Made by a program: the position numbers and the translations under genes
Assembly: GCA_052161625.1 (NCBI GenBank)
Contig: CP197412.1
Length of the DNA stretch: 64,000 bases
From: JBKCUI01 sp052161625
Lineage (GTDB): Bacteria > Planctomycetota > Planctomycetia > Pirellulales > Pirellulaceae
Strand: one strand, 5' to 3'
Notes under the pieces: generated by a model
Databases searched by the model: none
What the model saw: the letters and a program-made list of their open reading frames with translations, nothing else
What the model was told of the DNA's origin: nothing
Part shown: positions 60,245-64,000 of the stretch, piece after piece
Position numbering within the stretch: position 1 is the stretch's first letter
Layout of the letters: each line of letters begins with the position of its first letter

Positions 60245-63200
60245 ATGGCCCAGAAGTCTTCCTTATTGCGAACCCTCCGTCAACTTCCCTGCTTTCAAGC
60301 TCGCGTCGCTGACCTTTCGCGCAGGACGTGGCGAAGGCGGCTCCGTCTCGCTTTGCTTTCCTCCCTCGCATTCCAGTGGACAGCGATGGCAAGCGTGGCG
60401 CAACAAAAGCCCCCTGCTTCGCAGCCTCCTGCATCCAGTTTGAAGAAGCTTTCGGACAAGGAAAAGAACGCCGAGCGGGCGCGAGAGTTGTTCGCGGATG
60501 CAGCGAATGCCCAGAATAACGGGGCGTATCCTCTCGCGATCGAGAACTGGAAGAAGCTTCTCCAGGAGTACCCCAGCGACCCCTCCGCGTCGAGCGCCCA
60601 CCATTTTTTGGGGGTATGTTACCTTCAGCAGGATATGCCGGATTTCAACAGCGCGGTTCGGGAGTTCAAACTTGCGTTGCAGAATCCGAGTCTCAAGCAG
60701 CGGGAAGAGGCGTTAGTCAATTTGGGGTGGAGTCTTTATCAGAGCCATTTCCTCTCGAGCGCGCCGATCGGCAAAGAAGCTTCGGCTGATTCACCTCTAC
60801 GCGAGGCGGCCAAGGTACTGGCACTGGTGGTTTCCAAGTTTCCGGATGGGAGTTTCCTCGACAAAGCCCTTTACTACGCGGCGGAAGCGGAAGCGAGATT
60901 GGGACGCTCCGACGAGGCTGTGAGCCTCTATCGCCAGCTCATTCAAAACAAAAAACTCGAGAACTCAACCGTTCGTCCGGATGCCATTTTTGGGCTTGGT
61001 CTAACCTACGAGGAATTGAAGCAGCCGCAGCTAGCGATTGAAACATACGAGTCCTTTTTGCAGAAGTACTCAGATCACTCGTTGAAGAACGAAGTCCTTT
61101 TGCGGACAGCCGACTTAGCGTTGATCCAAGGTGACGCGAAAAAGTCCCTTCAACTTTTCGATGCACTGATGCAGTCCGATTCGTTTGCGACTTTAAAGAA
61201 TGCGGACTACGTTCTGTATCGCTTTGGGTTCGCGATGGCGAAGGATGGCCGATATCGCGAATCCGCGAAGGCGTATCAACGACTGGCAGAAGAGTATCCC
61301 AATTCGCAGTACGCTAAGAATTCGTCCCTTGCGGCGGGACAGTCGTTGATGCGAGAGAAGAAATACGATGAGGCAGTTCTCGCGTTTGAGCAGTTGCTCC
61401 CACTGCGAGATGAGCGGGCAGCGGAAGCGGCTCACTGGATCTGCCAGATCAAGATGCTGCAGGGAAAAGAAGACGCCATCGCTGCGATTGCCAAGGATGC
61501 GTTGACATGGGGTGCGAAGACGCCATCGGCACCGCTTTTGTATATGGACTTGGCCGATAGTTTGAACACGCAGCCTGCAACGCGTGGTGAGGCGAAGAAG
61601 ATCTATGAACGGATTGCCAACGAGTTTCCCGATGACGCCTTGGCACCTCGCGCCGTTTACAACGCCGCGTTTTGCGGATTGCAACTCGGCGAACTTGCCG
61701 ACGCGCAGCGTTGGAGTGAAGCCTTTGCAAAGCGATATGCGGGCGATCCATTGGCTCCCGACGTGGCTTACATCCGTGCTGAATCCACTTTGCAATTGGG
61801 GCAACATGAATCGGCGATCAATGCGTTTGAGCAATTGATCGCTGCCCAGCCTAGCGATCCGCTTCGACCGACATGGGAAGGACGGCTTGCCGTGGCGCAT
61901 TATTTGGCAGGGCAATGGGAAAAAACCATCGCCACCACCGAGCGGCTTCTGAAGCAGTCCTTAGGACCGGCAGCGAAGGCAGAAGCTCTTTTTCTGCAGG
62001 GTGCCAGCCAATTGAAGACCGGCAAGCTAGGCGACTCGATTCGTGCGTTGGAGCAGTCGCTCGCCGAATCGTCAGATTGGCCTCAAGCGGATGAAGCGTC
62101 CATGACACTGGCCGAAGCCATGGTTCAGAAAAAGGATGACGCGAAAGCGATCGCAGCACTCGAAGGGCTCGTAAAACGCACTCCCCAATCGCGACTTCGC
62201 GGCCAAGCAGAGTTTCGCATCGGACAGATTGCTGCGGGCATGGGGGATCTCCCACGAGCCCTGCGCGCGTATGACAGCGTCATCGATTCCTCGAAGGAGT
62301 CCGGGCTCCGCGACTTCGCGACCTATGGCAAAGCATTCGTATTGATTCAGCAGGAGGCTTACCAACCTGCGCTCGAGCTCGTCACGCCAGTAGCTCAGTC
62401 GGATCGAACGGATAGCTTGGGAGTGGAATCGAAGATCGCTAGAGCCATTTGCCTTCGACAGCTAGGTCATGCGGACGAAGCTCTAGCGACGCTGGCGAAG
62501 CTCTCAACCGCGTCGCTTTCCGACGATATCGCGGTGAAGGTCCTTTACGAGCAATCGCTGAGTTTGGTAGCCAATGAGAAGCATGACGAAGCGATAGCGG
62601 CTATTTCGAAGCTTCAAAGGCTGCTCCAAGAGAAGAAAGTCGACTTCCCATTGGCCGACAAAGCCCAATACGAGCTTGCATGGACCTACAAGACCAAGGG
62701 GGATACGGCGAGCGCGATTCAGCAGTTCGAGAAGTTGGTCGAGCAGTATCCCGATAGCCCCCTCGCAGCAGAAGCCTACTTTCATGTAGGGCAAGCAGAA
62801 TACGACAGTTCTAAATACGATCGAGCGATCCAGGCCTATCAAGTCGCTGCGAGCAAGACATTGGATTCCGAGCTGCAGGAAAAGTCCCTTTATAAAATGG
62901 GTTGGGCCTTCTTCCAGCAAGGGGATTTCCCGACTGCGACGACCAAGTTTCGGCAGCAACTCAAAGAGTTTCCAAAAGGGGAGCTCTCCACGGATGCTCG
63001 TTTCATGATCGCCGAAAGCTTATTAAAGCAAAGCAATTTCGCAGACGCTTGGAAAGAATACGAAGGCCTTCGGTCGGCGATTCAAAAAGCCTCTTCGAAC
63101 GGAATCCCTGTGGGGGATCAAGTCGAAGCCTTGACATTGCTTCACGGCGGCCAATCGGCTCGTGAACTCAAGCGTTGGAAAGAAGCGGAGGCTTGGACCA

Positions 63201-63658
63201 ATGAGTTGGTTGTGAAGTTTCCGGAGTCTCCCTACCGCCCCATCGCCCTTTATGAACTCGCTTACGCGAGGCAGAATCTCAAGCGGCCAGCAGAAGCCAT
63301 CAACGCTTACAACGAGGTCGCAGAGAACAATCGCAATGAGCTCGGTGCGAGATCCCGCTTCATGATCGGCGAAGTCTTGTTCGCAGAAAGAGACTTCGCG
63401 AAGGCGATCGCGGAGTTCCAGAAAGTCATGTACGGCTACGGGGCCACGCAGGCGCCCGAAGAGATCAAAAATTGGCAGGCTCGTTCCGCATTTGAAGCGG
63501 GTCGGTGCAGCGAAGTGTTAATCGCGGATTTGAGCGGCGAGCGAAAGCAAAAGGCGATCGACAACGCGATGAAGTTCTACGAGTTTGTCGTTCAGAATCA
63601 TGCTTCCCACGAATTGGCCAGCAAAGCGGCAGAACGCGTTGCGGAGTTGCGACGTTAG
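60245..63658 (+). CDS. Large tetratricopeptide-repeat protein, exported
   Basis: A 1137-residue protein. A very basic N-terminus is followed by a hydrophobic signal-like stretch (LRLALLSSLAFQWTAMASVA), so it is probably exported to the periplasm. The rest is almost entirely TPR helices, for example NGAYPLAIENWKKLLQEYPS, GRYRESAKAYQRLAEEYPNS and GDTASAIQQFEKLVEQYPDS. The YPxS/FPxS spacing resembles BamD/YbgF-type TPRs. The TPR array would be a protein-binding scaffold, possibly in envelope assembly. There is no enzymatic domain. Its partners are unknown. Confidence 0.88.
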   Translation: MAQKSSLLRTLRQLPCFQARVADLSRRTWRRRLRLALLSSLAFQWTAMASVAQQKPPASQPPASSLKKLSDKEKNAERARELFADAANAQNNGAYPLAIENWKKLLQEYPSDPSASSAHHFLGVCYLQQDMPDFNSAVREFKLALQNPSLKQREEALVNLGWSLYQSHFLSSAPIGKEASADSPLREAAKVLALVVSKFPDGSFLDKALYYAAEAEARLGRSDEAVSLYRQLIQNKKLENSTVRPDAIFGLGLTYEELKQPQLAIETYESFLQKYSDHSLKNEVLLRTADLALIQGDAKKSLQLFDALMQSDSFATLKNADYVLYRFGFAMAKDGRYRESAKAYQRLAEEYPNSQYAKNSSLAAGQSLMREKKYDEAVLAFEQLLPLRDERAAEAAHWICQIKMLQGKEDAIAAIAKDALTWGAKTPSAPLLYMDLADSLNTQPATRGEAKKIYERIANEFPDDALAPRAVYNAAFCGLQLGELADAQRWSEAFAKRYAGDPLAPDVAYIRAESTLQLGQHESAINAFEQLIAAQPSDPLRPTWEGRLAVAHYLAGQWEKTIATTERLLKQSLGPAAKAEALFLQGASQLKTGKLGDSIRALEQSLAESSDWPQADEASMTLAEAMVQKKDDAKAIAALEGLVKRTPQSRLRGQAEFRIGQIAAGMGDLPRALRAYDSVIDSSKESGLRDFATYGKAFVLIQQEAYQPALELVTPVAQSDRTDSLGVESKIARAICLRQLGHADEALATLAKLSTASLSDDIAVKVLYEQSLSLVANEKHDEAIAAISKLQRLLQEKKVDFPLADKAQYELAWTYKTKGDTASAIQQFEKLVEQYPDSPLAAEAYFHVGQAEYDSSKYDRAIQAYQVAASKTLDSELQEKSLYKMGWAFFQQGDFPTATTKFRQQLKEFPKGELSTDARFMIAESLLKQSNFADAWKEYEGLRSAIQKASSNGIPVGDQVEALTLLHGGQSARELKRWKEAEAWTNELVVKFPESPYRPIALYELAYARQNLKRPAEAINAYNEVAENNRNELGARSRFMIGEVLFAERDFAKAIAEFQKVMYGYGATQAPEEIKNWQARSAFEAGRCSEVLIADLSGERKQKAIDNAMKFYEFVVQNHASHELASKAAERVAELRR

Positions 63659-63737
63659 GCTCCGAGCTGCTCTGCGCGTTACGCGAGGACGGATCGGCCC
63701 GTGCATGCAAGTTAGTTCGATGCGCGTTGGGGGCAGA

Positions 63738-64000
63738 TTAGCTGTGCATTCGAGGGAGCGGATTGCCGACCGCGATAATCTTTGTCTCTTCGGCCGAGAG
63801 ATAGGCAAGGCGTGTGCGAACGTCGGCTTCGGTATCGAAGAGTTTGGCCATTCGAACGTAGGTCGTGTGGTGCCTGGCTTCGGATTCGAATAATGAACCG
63901 TAGAACGAAGCTAGCTCAGGGTCGGAAACATGTTGCCGAAGCAGATCGAATCGTTCGCACGATCGAGCTTCGATCAATCCGGCGATCAAGAGCCGATCTA
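63738..64000 (-). CDS. miaE: tRNA-(ms2io6A)-hydroxylase, C-terminal part (runs off the window)
   Basis: Non-heme diiron enzyme that hydroxylates the isopentenyl group of ms2i6A-37 in tRNA. Only the last 87 or so codons are inside the window; the frame stays open to the right edge. DRLLIAGLIEARSCERFDLL and FESEARHHTTYVRMA match MiaE. The E..ARS and EARHH elements hold diiron ligands of the second half. The stop is TAA at 63738-63740. It is convergent with the TPR gene, whose stop is 79 bases away. Confidence 0.88.
   Translation of the reverse strand, partial: DRLLIAGLIEARSCERFDLLRQHVSDPELASFYGSLFESEARHHTTYVRMAKLFDTEADVRTRLAYLSAEETKIIAVGNPLPRMHS

Overview
The window looks like chromosomal DNA of a planctomycete, most likely a Pirellulaceae-type (Rhodopirellula/Blastopirellula-like) organism. 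This is inferred from gene content, with no database search. The indicators are two secreted sulfatases, a secreted PQQ-type beta-propeller followed by a type IV prepilin-like protein, a ThuA-like protein beside a Tat-exported Gfo/Idh/MocA oxidoreductase, a beta-RFAP synthase-like protein of the tetrahydromethanopterin pathway, a DUF1570-like metallopeptidase, and a double-length UvrA. GC content by eye is in the high-50s percent. Shine-Dalgarno sites are present at some genes and absent at many, so several starts are uncertain. I found no rRNA, tRNA, CRISPR array, prophage or intact insertion sequence.

Layout. 0-3.7 kb: a 3' gene fragment, then a DevBCA-type ABC exporter (permease, ATPase, HlyD adaptor) on the minus strand. 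3.8-8.1 kb: DUF3299-like membrane protein, alpha-solenoid secreted protein, rhomboid protease and SprT-like metallopeptidase (minus). 8.2-12.5 kb: a plus-strand run of DUF2760 protein, beta-RFAP synthase-like protein, glutamyl-Q tRNA(Asp) synthetase and an NtrC-like regulator with a degenerate AAA+ domain. It ends at an 8-bp tandem array facing mnmE. 14.0-16.7 kb: homoserine dehydrogenase followed by an ApgM-family protein that may act as a homoserine kinase. 16.7-31.5 kb: a long minus-strand stretch with dnaE, a metal-binding-domain lipoprotein, tandem-fused uvrA, trxB and an EF-G paralogue.

31.7-36.8 kb: plus-strand FHA protein, PQQ propeller, prepilin-like protein, ThuA-like protein and Gfo/Idh/MocA oxidoreductase. 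36.8-41.8 kb: minus-strand sulfatase, DUF1579 protein, esterase and TlpA-like thioredoxin lipoprotein. 42.1-44.5 kb: zinc metallopeptidase and cysS, the latter with a perfect 11-bp inverted repeat abutting its start codon. 44.8-48.3 kb: a GntR(YtrA-type)-ATPase-permease operon with a clear dyad operator. 48.4-50.5 kb: a second sulfatase with a LamG-like tail. 50.5-51.75 kb: a gene-poor, repeat-rich stretch.

51.7-55.5 kb: flagellar rod and ring genes flgF-flgG-flgA-flgH (minus). 55.7-58.6 kb: DUF2752 membrane protein, a lipoprotein, a secreted protein and a DUF1570-like peptidase. 58.7-64 kb: a four-helix-bundle remnant, a nucleotide-sugar epimerase, a large TPR protein and the 3' part of miaE at the right edge.

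The main unexplained structure is a set of three decayed four-helix-bundle gene starts (44.7, 50.6 and 58.8 kb), each next to a hexanucleotide-like array. Two of them also lie near copies of a dispersed repeat of about 46 bp.
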